Shown here piece after piece: positions 27,091 through 36,707 of a DNA stretch of 64,000 bases. Both the position numbers and the translations under genes were made by a program. How positions within the stretch are numbered: position 1 is the stretch's first letter; each line of letters begins with the position of its first letter. This DNA comes from Idiomarina sp. (lineage in GTDB: Bacteria > Pseudomonadota > Gammaproteobacteria > Enterobacterales > Alteromonadaceae). The stretch covers positions 135,426 through 199,425 of the forward strand of contig JAFIFP010000013.1 of assembly GCA_020831965.1 (NCBI GenBank). Reading direction: 5' to 3'. Below the pieces are notes generated by a model. The model did no database searches, was not told where the DNA came from, and was given only the letters and a program-made list of their open reading frames with translations.

Positions 27091-28932
27091 TTATTCCGCG
27101 GTATCTGTGGCAATAAAGCCACCCGACTGGCGTTGCCAAAGGCGGGCATAAATGCCCTGTTGGGCAAGCAGCTCTTCGTGAGAACCCGTTTCTACAACGC
27201 GCCCTTGGTCCATGATGATCAGGCGATCCATGGCTGCGATGGTTGACAATCGGTGCGCAATGGCAATGACGGTCTTCCCTTCCATCAGTTGATTCAGGTT
27301 TTCCTGAATCGCGAACTCTACTTCAGAGTCGAGCGCGGAAGTGGCTTCATCAAGAATCAAGATCGGTGCGTCTTTCAACATGACGCGGGCAATTGCGATA
27401 CGTTGCCGTTGGCCGCCCGACAGTTTCACACCACGCTCACCCACATGGGCATCATAGCCGGAGCGCCCTTTGCTATCTTGAAGCTCTGGAATGAACTCAC
27501 TGGCGTGGGCTCGTCGAGCTGCGTCCTCGATCTCCGCGTCGGTTGCATGGGGGCGGCCGTAAGCGATATTTTCGCGGACAGAGCGGTGTAGCAGCGAGGT
27601 GTCTTGCGTGACCATGCCAATATTGGCGCGTAAGCTCTCTTGTTGTACGTCGGCAATATTCTGGCCATCAATGCAAATCTGACCCTTCTCGACGTCATAG
27701 AAACGTAGCAGCAAATTCACTAAGGTAGATTTGCCTGCTCCCGAGCGACCCACAATGCCGACTTTTTCGCCTGCCTCAATATTGAGATTGAGGTGTTCAA
27801 GGACGCCATGCCCTTTACCGTAATGAAAAGTTACATCGCGAAATTCAATGCGGCCTTTGGGTGCCTGTAAAACGGGGGCATTCGGTCTGTCTAGCACTGC
27901 GTGCGGCGTAGAGATGGATTGAATACCGTCTTGCACCGTACCAATGCTCTCGAACAAGGTGGACAGCTGCCACATCACCATTTGCGACATGCCGAAAAGA
28001 CGCAACACCATACCAATGACTACGGCAACAGCGCCAAGGGATACAGAGTCTTGCATCCATAAGCCGATAGCGACCGCTGCGGAGGCAAACAACAGCAGGC
28101 AGTTGAGTAGGTAGAGACCACCGTATAAGCCGGTCACCAAGCGCATCTGCTTGTGTACGGTCACGAGGAAGTCGCTCATGCCTTCACGAGCGAAGTCAGC
28201 TTCCCGCTGCGCATGAGAGAACAGTTTGACGGTTTGGATGTTGGTATAACTATCGACAATGCGGCCGGTCATGATGGACCGCGCATCGGCCTGAGCTTCG
28301 GATACTTTGCCCAAGCGCGGCACGAAGTAGTACATCAGCAACCCGTAAACAATCAGCCAGACGGTTAAGGGAATCGTCATCCGCCAGTCGGCGCTACCAA
28401 TAATGATAAACATACCGATGAAGTACACGGCGATGTAGTTGACCACTTCAATGAAAGTAATCACGACCTGGCGCACTGCAAGTGCGGTCTGCATTAATTT
28501 GGTGGCCACCCGACCGGGGAATTCGTCGTGGTAGTAGCTCATGGACTGACCCAGCATGTAGCGATGGACCAGCCATCGAATCCGCATAGGATAATTACCA
28601 AGGAGTGTTTGGTGCGTAATCAAGGAGTTCAGCCACACCATCAAAGGTAAGCCAATCAGCACTAACGCAGCCATGCCAGCAAGCTTCCATCCTTCATTGG
28701 CGAGGAAGGTGTCGCGCTCCTGAACCGCAAGCCAGTCCACAATGTTGCCCAAAAAGGCGAATAACCAGACTTCCGCCAAAGCGGTGAGCGCCATGAGGAC
28801 CGCTGACACTAAAATAAAGGGAGTGGCGCCTTTGGTGAAGTGCATGCAAAAGGCAAAGAAGCCGGTGGGAGCTTGCGTGACTACCTGCTCCGGGAAAGGC
28901 GCTAAACGATTTTCAAACCATCGAAAAATCAT
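27091..28932 (-). CDS. ABC transporter, fused permease and ATP-binding domains
   Basis: Half-transporter exporter of the MsbA/multidrug type. The 613-residue protein has a six-helix membrane domain (about residues 30-330) and an ATPase domain with Walker A GIVGRSGAGKSTLVNL, Q-loop, signature VKLSGGQRQRIAIARVML, Walker B ILILDEATSALDSE and H-loop AIAHRLSTI. All key residues are present, so it should work as a homodimer. Substrate unknown. Its ATG overlaps the stop codon of the upstream mechanosensitive channel gene (ATGA), showing translational coupling. Confidence 0.93.
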   Translation of the reverse strand: MIFRWFENRLAPFPEQVVTQAPTGFFAFCMHFTKGATPFILVSAVLMALTALAEVWLFAFLGNIVDWLAVQERDTFLANEGWKLAGMAALVLIGLPLMVWLNSLITHQTLLGNYPMRIRWLVHRYMLGQSMSYYHDEFPGRVATKLMQTALAVRQVVITFIEVVNYIAVYFIGMFIIIGSADWRMTIPLTVWLIVYGLLMYYFVPRLGKVSEAQADARSIMTGRIVDSYTNIQTVKLFSHAQREADFAREGMSDFLVTVHKQMRLVTGLYGGLYLLNCLLLFASAAVAIGLWMQDSVSLGAVAVVIGMVLRLFGMSQMVMWQLSTLFESIGTVQDGIQSISTPHAVLDRPNAPVLQAPKGRIEFRDVTFHYGKGHGVLEHLNLNIEAGEKVGIVGRSGAGKSTLVNLLLRFYDVEKGQICIDGQNIADVQQESLRANIGMVTQDTSLLHRSVRENIAYGRPHATDAEIEDAARRAHASEFIPELQDSKGRSGYDAHVGERGVKLSGGQRQRIAIARVMLKDAPILILDEATSALDSEVEFAIQENLNQLMEGKTVIAIAHRLSTIAAMDRLIIMDQGRVVETGSHEELLAQQGIYARLWQRQSGGFIATDTAE

Positions 28933-30208
28933 GAAGGTTTTAACGTCTCAGGTACAGATTTGAGGTACAGATCGCGCTGTGGATATGGAATGGTGATCCG
29001 TGCTTCTTTGAAGGCCTTCCAAATGGCGATACGAATGGCGGAACGGACATTCTCAAAGCCACTCTCTGGATCGGCCACCCACACGCGCAGTTCGAGGGTG
29101 ACGCCGCTATCAGCGAAATCGGTCACTAGTGCATTTGGTGCTGGGTGGTGGAGTACGCGCTCGGACGCATGAGCACATTCCAATAATACCTTGAGCGCCT
29201 CTTCCGGGTCATCGTCGTAACTAATATCGACGGGTACTCGAATACGGACATTGCGATCAGAGTAGCTCCAGTTCACAACTTCGGTGGTGATCAAGGTTTC
29301 ATTTGGAATGAGGGTATCGACTCCATCACGATTGCGGAGCACGATATAGCGTGACTTAAGCTCCTGTACCCAGCCAAATTGTTCACCAATGGTAATCACA
29401 TCGCCGGGCTTGATGGAGCGGTCGAAAATCACGATGAAGCCACTGATAAAGTTGGCTGCGATACGCTGTAACCGAAACCTAAACCGACGCCGAGCGCACC
29501 CCCGAAAACTGCAAAGGTCGACATATCGACGCCGACAGAGCTCAAGACCATCACGACGGCAATGGTGATGAGGGCGAATTTTACAAACTTCGCAAGGCCA
29601 ACGCGGGTTGACGCATTGATATTCTTGGCGCCAATCAGTTTGTGTTCGAGTGTATTTGAAATCGCATTGGCGATAGTAAGAGCCAGAACAATCAGGAAAA
29701 AGAGCTTGAGGCCTGAGAGTAACGACAAGCGGAAATTACCAATATTGGTTCCGACGCTATCGAGCATGGCTAGCGCTTCGGGTAACAGACCGAGTAGATA
29801 GAGCCCCGCGATAATCCAGATAAAGCCGGCGATGAAGTTTTCTGAGGCTTTCAGCAGAGGGCCGCCTGAAACACCTTTACGCAGCAGATAAACAGCAAAG
29901 CGGATCCCAGCAAAGGCCCCGACCAATGGCATGAGTAACCGAACACTTTGGCTGGGTTGCTCGAGCCAGCCGAGAATCAGTCGCCCAAGATACAGTGTGA
30001 TGAGAACGGTTAACGGCCAAAAGAGTCGTTCACCGGTACGAATAGCGATACGGCGAAAGCCTTGGCTCGACTCGCCTTTGCCACTCAGAATAACGCGCCA
30101 TATCCTGCGGCTAATAAGTCCGGCGAGCACAGCAACGAGCACCACAACAATTTGTGGAAGGTTTTCAAACTGAAATACTATGCTCGGAAGCTCGGATATA
30201 AGAGTCAT
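28929..30208 (-). pseudogene. MscS-family mechanosensitive channel, interrupted by a -1 frameshift
   Basis: Two adjacent reading frames together encode one MscS-like channel. The first part (to 29429) has several N-terminal helices and enters the pore helix at FAVFGGALGVGLGFG, then shifts out of frame. The second part (29432-28929) continues FDRSIKPGDVITIGEQFGW, the MscS beta domain and the cytoplasmic domain. Adding one base between 29471 and 29472 restores the expected LQRIAANFISGF joint. The loss lies in a short T run of the coding strand, so it may be a sequencing error or a real inactivation. The likely start is ATG at 30208. Confidence 0.85.
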
Positions 30209-30330
30209 GATTCGTATCAATGTGCAGAATTACTTTGACATTCATCATCATGCGCTAAAAACTGGGGAAAAACCAGTTACGCCGTGGTTTTAGTTCCCGC
30301 GGCATTGGTTTAGTATGGACTAACTAAAAT

Positions 30331-33300
30331 ATGCGTTTGAGAGCGCTGCCTATGCGGTGGATTTGCCTACTTGCTTTGTTGCTGACTGGTGTTGCATTAA
30401 CGCCAGCCACTTCAGCGTGGGCGGAACATTATGAGTTTGAGCGCTACTCGGACCAAATTGCCGGTCGCCAATCGTCGGTGTACCAAATTGTCGGAGACTC
30501 GAAAGGCTTTTTGTGGTTTGCGAGTGATACCGATGGGCTTTTGCGGTTCGATGGCTATGAACTGATTAAATGGCCTGATGATGCAGAACAAGGTATGGAG
30601 CGTATCAGCCATGCTGGCGTGTTGCTCTCACAAAACGACGACATTTGGGTAGCAACTTGGGGGGGAGGGCTGTTTTATCAGCGCAGTGGTTATGCTTCTT
30701 ATCGGCGCTTCCAAGTTGACGAGAATGACACTCATGCGCTCGCAGATAATCGCGTGCAGCAGATTTACCAAGCGCAGTCTGGACAGATTTGGATTGGTAC
30801 ACTCGCAGGTTTGAATTACATCAATGCCGAGTCTGCTTCGACTGATGCGCCAGCACTTCAGCGCTTACCTGAGTATCACCCCCTGCACGATGAGCGCATT
30901 TGGGGTTTTGCTGAAACCAGTCATGGTATTTGGGTTGCCACTTCGTCGGGACTGTTCTTACTCAATCCACAAGACTTTAGCTGGCGCCAATATGTGCTTT
31001 TCCCAGAGGCTCTCGACCGCGTGCGCGCGAACGAAACCCGCACGGTTATGGCACACAATGAGCGAGTTTGGATAGGTTCAAATAATGGCATCTTTGAGGT
31101 GGACATCGCTTCAGGAGAGTTTTCCCCAATCACTTTCCCGGCAAACAGGGAGGGTGATACGCAACAACGAAGTCCGCGTGCGAATGTTTTGTTTGCAACA
31201 CGTGCGGGTACTTTCTGGGCTGGTGGCAGCGACGCACTTATTCAGTTCAATCCTGATACGCGAGAATTTGTGGCCCATGGCGATGCATTTTTAGTTTTAC
31301 GTGACGTAGACGTTCGTACCATTCACGAGGATAACAGTGGTGGCCTCTGGGTTGGTTCGAGAGGGCAAGGTATTCTGCGTTCCTCGGCCACAGAACAGCA
31401 ATTCCGTCATGTTGCTGCAGATGCGCCCGCTGAGCTTCAAGAATTGCTCACGCGTACCGTTTCCATGACCTATGTGAATGACCAAGGCGACCTCTGGCTA
31501 TCTGTGCCTAAATGGGGTTGTTCGTCGTACGGAAGCTGGCGATTGGGAACATTGGGAACTGCCGGTGGAATCCAACGCGCGGCGTATCGAGAGCATTTTA
31601 ACAGACAGCACAGGTAGAACCTGGCTCGCCACCAATACCTTTTTGTTCTACATCGACGAAGAAACGGATGAATTGATGCGAATGCGCGGCTTTTACCGAG
31701 CCTTGCAAATGCGACCGAGTCCAGTATCAGAGATTTTCGAAGATCCGTACGGCCGCTTATGGTTTGGCATTTGGGGTCGCGGATTGGCGTCTTATGACCC
31801 TGAATCTGAAGCCTTGCAATGGGAATACCAAGGGCTATCAGACCTGCGCGGTGACCTCATTCACGACATGGACTATGTGGCGGGTTCAGGTCATTGGGCT
31901 GCGACACGCTACTCGGGTTTGTTGCATCGTCCGAGCGGTGAGAGCGAGTGGCGAGAATACTCAAGTATGGGTGATACGTCTTTGAATTTGCCCAGTGATA
32001 CGATTCTCTGCCTGTACACAGATTACGATGGGAGCTTATGGCTTTGTACAGAGCTTGGGTTGGTTCATGTGAATACGGACACCTTGAGTACGCGTGCTTG
32101 GAGTCGCGTGGATGGGTTGCCGTCGGATCGTATCCTCGCTTTGCATGATGATCTTGATGGGCATTTATGGATTGCCACGGGTCAGGGACTGGCGCGACTA
32201 GACGAGAGCAGTGGGCGAATTATTAGTTTTGGCTTGAACGACGGACTGCCCGCCATGGAGTTTCAGCGTCGCGCGATTACTCGAGACAGTTTTGGCAATA
32301 TCTATGCCGGTACGGTGCGCGGTGCCGTGCGCTTTGAACCATCTGGATTGAATATTGAAACCCGCGCCCCACAGGTTGCCTTAAGCCGAGTGTGGGCCGA
32401 CGACATTGAAATTACGCCGCGACTGCGTGGCGCGAATGTGGAAATTCACCTTCCTCGCGATCATCGTAACTTAGTCATTCAGTACAGTGTGTTGGACTTT
32501 CATGAGCCGGAGCGAAACAGTGCACGCTACCGCTTGGTTGGCTTACACAACGAATGGAGTCAACTCACAGATTCTCGCCAGCTGATCTTCCCTCGCCTTG
32601 CGCCGGGAGAGTACAGCCTGGAGGTAGAGGGGTGGAATAGTCATGGTATTGCGGCCGAGCCGATTTTGCGGGTGCCGGTTGTGGTGGCCCACCCATGGTG
32701 GATGAATTGGTGGGTCGTTATCTTAGCCTTCGCAGGTTTGGCGGCCTTCATTGTACTCATTGTGAACTTGCGCTTTCAGTCTCTGGCGCGGTTGAATCGA
32801 CGCTTGGACCAGCAAGTACAAGAGCGGACGCAGGAGCTTGAAGCCCTGAATGCGCAGTTGCGCGAACAGTCGCAAACGGACTACCTCACAAGCTTGCCGA
32901 ACCGTCGTGGATTTACGGAAAAGTTTGCCTGGTTACGGGCGCAAATGGAGCGGTATCAGCGGCCTTTCAGTCTTGTCTTGTTTGATGTGGACCACTTCAA
33001 GCGCCTCAACGATGTGCACGGCCACGATGCAGGCGATCAAGTCTTGATTGCTTTAAGTGAGCTCTTGCGGCAGCGTCTCCGTGAGCAAGATATCCCAGGG
33101 CGCTGGGGCGGCGAAGAGTTTGCTATCCTGCTTCCTGAAACCAATGCCGAGCAAGCCTGCATGGTGTGTGAGAATTTGCGCAAACATCTTGAGCGCATGG
33201 TCGTGGAATACAACACCGAGTCCTTACAAGTGACAGCGACCTTTGGGATTTATGCAGGGGAACAGCGCGGAACAAGTATTGAGCATTGGATGAGCAATGC

Positions 33301-33379
33301 AGACGCGGCGTTATATCACGGGAAGCAGCAGGGCCGAAATTGCTCGGTGATTTTCTCACCGTCGCTGATTACCAACTAG
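30331..33379 (+). pseudogene. beta-propeller (reg_prop)/Y_Y_Y sensor diguanylate cyclase, interrupted by a +1 frameshift
   Basis: About 1015 residues once repaired. A signal peptide is followed by two stretches of propeller repeats (GFLWFASDTDGLLRFDG, QIWIGTLAGLNY, RVWIGSNNGIFE, GLWVGSRGQGI), a Y_Y_Y domain (about 32440-32690), one membrane helix (VVILAFAGLAAFIVLIV), a coiled coil and a GGDEF domain. The GGDEF domain has the active site RWGGEEF and the inhibitory site REQD. The frame is lost at 31510-31512, where AAA replaces AA: SVP would otherwise continue NGVVRRTEAGDW. It is a periplasmic ligand sensor that should make c-di-GMP; if the shift is real it is inactive. Confidence 0.88.
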
Positions 33380-34299
33380 AACTCGTCAGGCGACCGCTCG
33401 ATGATGGGTGGCGGGCTACTCTCTTTGCGCCGCCACTGTTGCACCAACAAACCACAGATAATCAAGAGTAAGCCACCGACCGTTGCGATGGATATAGCTT
33501 CGCCAATAATGGCGGCCAGCAACATGAGTGAGATGAAGGGCGAAATAAAGATCAGCGTACTAATGCGTGCGGTATGCCGTGTGAGGCGCATAGCGCTCAG
33601 CCACAAGATGAAGGTAATACCCATCTCGAAAACCCCCACATAAGCGACTGCTGCATAGCCCTGCCAAGGGACCTGCGACCAATCTGACCAAATCACATTG
33701 GCGACGATGAGGATTGGAAGAGACGCAAGAAAGCACCAAAATAACGTGATGACCGGTTCACGTTGCTTCAATGTATTGAGAATCCAATAGCCTGCCCACA
33801 AGAAGGTCGAGAGTAGTGCGAGTCCTACCCCCCACCAATTGGTTTGTTGCCAGTCGGATAAACTGCCTTGGGTGGCAATCACGACCACACCGAGATAGCC
33901 GACGATACACGCGAAGCTATCACGCTTTTGTAGCGGCTGTTTCAGAAAAACCGCAGCCATGATTGCGAGCGCGATAGCCCAAGTGTAATTGAGTGGCTGC
34001 GCTTGTGATGCCGGCAGTAAGTTGTAGGCTTGAAACAGAATTAGGTAGTAAATGCTTGGATTAATTGCACCTAACAGTAGGAAGAATCGCCAATCTTCGC
34101 GCACTGCTGGAATGAGCTGCCGTTGCAGTCCTTGCGCCCAAGCACATAGTCCCATCACTAGGGTTGACGCGAGTGCCGCACCCATCACCATTTGCAGTGG
34201 CGTAAGGTAGTTGAGGGTAATCTTGAACGCTGTGGCCACTGTGCTCCATAAGAGCACAGCCGTTAGCGCGAGTAGCAACGCCTTCCGTTCAGCGTTCAT
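33376..34299 (-). CDS. EamA/DMT-family transporter
   Basis: The 307-residue membrane protein has ten helices in two EamA repeats (MNAERKALLLALTAVLLWSTVATAFKI, then VGLALLSTFLWAGYWI). The substrate is unknown; family members export amino acids, nucleotides or metabolites. Its 3' end overlaps the convergent sensor cyclase gene by four bases. It starts five bases after the GST gene stop, so the two form an operon. Confidence 0.9.
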   Translation of the reverse strand: MNAERKALLLALTAVLLWSTVATAFKITLNYLTPLQMVMGAALASTLVMGLCAWAQGLQRQLIPAVREDWRFFLLLGAINPSIYYLILFQAYNLLPASQAQPLNYTWAIALAIMAAVFLKQPLQKRDSFACIVGYLGVVVIATQGSLSDWQQTNWWGVGLALLSTFLWAGYWILNTLKQREPVITLFWCFLASLPILIVANVIWSDWSQVPWQGYAAVAYVGVFEMGITFILWLSAMRLTRHTARISTLIFISPFISLMLLAAIIGEAISIATVGGLLLIICGLLVQQWRRKESSPPPIIERSPDEF

Positions 34300-34304
34300 T
34301 CGCT

Positions 34305-34862
34305 TTATTGGGGTGGTGCAGTTGCTATGAACGCGTTGCGCTGCCGTGCTTGCTCAAGAAGCCCGAGCAACACCGGGTAGGGTGTCAGGTCGACGCGGTT
34401 TCTGAACTGTGCCCAATCAAGAAAACACATCAACCGAATGGTTCCGTCAGTCCAAGGCAGTTCTGTCGGCCAAGTTCGCGCGTTTAAGTGTTCGAGAATT
34501 GACAAGATCCGGCCATGCTGTCGTTGCATGTAGGGATTCGCATCCGCTGGCAGACCTTCGCGCTCCAACAAGAAGAGATTCACACAAGTGTCGAGCGCAG
34601 CATTCACGAGGCAAAATAAGTCGAAATCGAGCAAGTCGGGGAAGAACTCGCCACCGCTGTGTTCACGCACAAATTTGAGAATGGTGGCAGAGTCATTCAG
34701 GCGCATGGTACCAATTTGCATGTAAGGCACGCGCTGAGCGGTCGATTCTTGACCGCTACGAGTGTAGTCGGCCTCTACAAATTCGTACTGCTCTCCACTG
34801 TCTTCAAGTGCGATGCGGCAATGACGCACATAAGGCGACGTAAAACTTCCATACAACTTCAT
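34305..34862 (-). CDS. glutathione S-transferase family protein
   Basis: The 185-residue protein has the GST thioredoxin-fold start (MKLYGSFTSPYVRHCRIALEDSGEQYEF) with Ser in the SPYVR region as likely catalytic residue, VPYMQIGTMRLNDSATILKF for glutathione binding, and a helical C-terminal domain. It is shorter than usual. The ATG at 34862 follows GAGGAG; an extended start at 34937 looks wrong. It is the first gene of an operon with the EamA transporter. Confidence 0.85.
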   Translation of the reverse strand: MKLYGSFTSPYVRHCRIALEDSGEQYEFVEADYTRSGQESTAQRVPYMQIGTMRLNDSATILKFVREHSGGEFFPDLLDFDLFCLVNAALDTCVNLFLLEREGLPADANPYMQRQHGRILSILEHLNARTWPTELPWTDGTIRLMCFLDWAQFRNRVDLTPYPVLLGLLEQARQRNAFIATAPPQ

Positions 34863-35072
34863 GACAGGCTCCTCGGCATGTAATGGACTCAATGATGTCC
34901 GGCATGATGCCACCGAGCGACTGCTTTGCGCAAACACTCTTCTTAGAGCGCTCCGAACTGTTCACTAAATCATCACCCCGTTGTCACATAAGTGTCACGA
35001 ACTCCGCCTACACTCGCCGAAAGTCAAACCGTCGAAGCCCTCACTTAGGGCGCAGAGAAAGGGGGAGGCCTG

Positions 35073-35606
35073 ATGCGCTGGTTCGTATCACTACAGCAAG
35101 CAGATGAAGCCGTATTTTATTGGTTGTTCGCACGGCTGAAGCGACCCACTCGCAGCATGTTGGCACGCTGGGTGTCACGCAGTGGTGATGGGTATGGCTA
35201 CCTCGCTGCCGCAATGCTCGCTTATGTCTTAGGCGATTCGGACGCCTTTTTATTAACCTCGTTGCTGCTCTTAGGCTTTGCGCTTGAACTTCCAGTGTAT
35301 TGGGTCCTCAAGAACACGCTGCGTCGCCCTCGTCCTTATCAGCGTAACTCCCGCTTCAAGGCGCTCATTATTGCGCATGACACATTCAGTTTTCCGTCTG
35401 GACACACGACTGCTGCATTTATGTTTGCAGGCTTGTGTGCCGCGATCATGCCCACTTGGGCGGTGATCGTGTACGCCTGGGCGGCGGCAATTGGTTTATC
35501 TCGAATCGCACTTGGCGTGCACTACCCCACAGACATTCTCGCGGGAGCTGCACTCGGCTCGTCGCTGGCCTGGTTGGTGTTGCAGCTTGGCGTACCCTGG
35601 CTTTAG
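35073..35606 (+). CDS. PAP2-family lipid phosphatase
   Basis: The 177-residue inner-membrane protein has the three phosphatase motifs in order: KNTLRRPRP, FPSGH and SRIALGVHYPTD. It dephosphorylates lipid phosphates such as undecaprenyl pyrophosphate or phosphatidate/PGP; the exact substrate is not predictable. It is followed after 16 bases by a glycosyltransferase gene, so a role in envelope lipid-linked sugar metabolism is likely. Confidence 0.9.
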   Translation: MRWFVSLQQADEAVFYWLFARLKRPTRSMLARWVSRSGDGYGYLAAAMLAYVLGDSDAFLLTSLLLLGFALELPVYWVLKNTLRRPRPYQRNSRFKALIIAHDTFSFPSGHTTAAFMFAGLCAAIMPTWAVIVYAWAAAIGLSRIALGVHYPTDILAGAALGSSLAWLVLQLGVPWL

Positions 35607-35622
35607 CGTGTAAGGAGCAATG

Positions 35623-36690
35623 ATGAAAATTTTAGTTGGCATTCAAGGCACAGGAAATGGTCACTTAAGTCGCTGTCACGCATTGGCTGAGGCTCTCGTT
35701 GCTGAACCGCGCATTGAAGTGGATTATCTAGTCTCAGGCCGCGCACCTGAGAAACTTTTTGATATGGAAATCTTCGGTGATTTTCGCTGGCGCGCGGGAC
35801 TCAGCTTTCATGTGCGTGATGGCCGGGTGTCGCTGCTAGATACCTTAAGTCGCAATCCGTGGCGCCAGTTTTGGCAGGACGTACGCGACTTGGATGTGCG
35901 TGATTACGACTTGGTCGTGACTGACTTTGAGCCCGTGACAGCGTGGGCGGCGCGCAGACAAGGGGTGCGTTGCATCGGCATGGGTCGCCAGTATGCGTTT
36001 TTTAATCACTTGCAGCATGTTCAGATTAACCCGATGAATCGGGCCATGCTAAAGCAGTTCGCGCCTTGCGACACAGTATTGGGTATGCACTGGGAGGACA
36101 GTGGTTTACACGTGATTCCGCCTTTGATTCACGGAGCTCAACATGCTCAGCCCTCGGAGCGCCCAGAGATTTTAGTGTACTTGCCTTTTGAGCCGCTTAC
36201 CCAGATTGTCTGGCTGTTAAAGCACTTCCCAGAATACGAATTTAAGGTATACCACCCGGACGCAGCGCAAGCGATGCAATTCACGGGACTGGGCGACGGT
36301 AAGTGTAATATCGAGTTCTATACTCCGTCGCGCTCCGGTTTTGCGGCACATTTTGCGCGCGCATCCGGCGTGATCAGTAATGCAGGATTTGAGACCAGTA
36401 GTGAGGCGTTGGCGCGAGGGAAGAAGCTATTGGTGAAGCCGTTGCATGGGCAATTCGAACAACTAGCCAACGCACGCTGCCTCGCAGATCGTGGGCTGGC
36501 GAGTATGATGGACGAACTCAATCCGGCGGCAGTGGGTTTATGGTTAGAAAAAGGCCAACCGATTCGCATCGATTGGCCTGATGTTGCGCCGCAACTCACC
36601 CAGTGGCTTGCCGATGGTGCGCGTGAATCTGTTGCTTCACTCAATCATCGTTTATGGCAAGCGACTGATATTGTCAGAGCTGTGGCTTAG
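35623..36690 (+). CDS. glycosyltransferase, MurG-like fold (MJ1255/VC2487 family)
   Basis: The 355-residue protein starts MKILVGIQGTGNGHLSR, the N-terminal loop of the TIGR00661-type group, and has a second Rossmann half with the nucleotide-sugar binding region GVISNAGFETSSEALARGKKLLVKP. Acceptor and donor are unknown. Two ATG codons overlap (35620 and 35623); the second has better spacing from AAGGAG. It is co-transcribed with the PAP2 gene. Confidence 0.87.
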   Translation: MKILVGIQGTGNGHLSRCHALAEALVAEPRIEVDYLVSGRAPEKLFDMEIFGDFRWRAGLSFHVRDGRVSLLDTLSRNPWRQFWQDVRDLDVRDYDLVVTDFEPVTAWAARRQGVRCIGMGRQYAFFNHLQHVQINPMNRAMLKQFAPCDTVLGMHWEDSGLHVIPPLIHGAQHAQPSERPEILVYLPFEPLTQIVWLLKHFPEYEFKVYHPDAAQAMQFTGLGDGKCNIEFYTPSRSGFAAHFARASGVISNAGFETSSEALARGKKLLVKPLHGQFEQLANARCLADRGLASMMDELNPAAVGLWLEKGQPIRIDWPDVAPQLTQWLADGARESVASLNHRLWQATDIVRAVA

Positions 36691-36707
36691 TTTGCTAGAG
36701 CGCCAGC

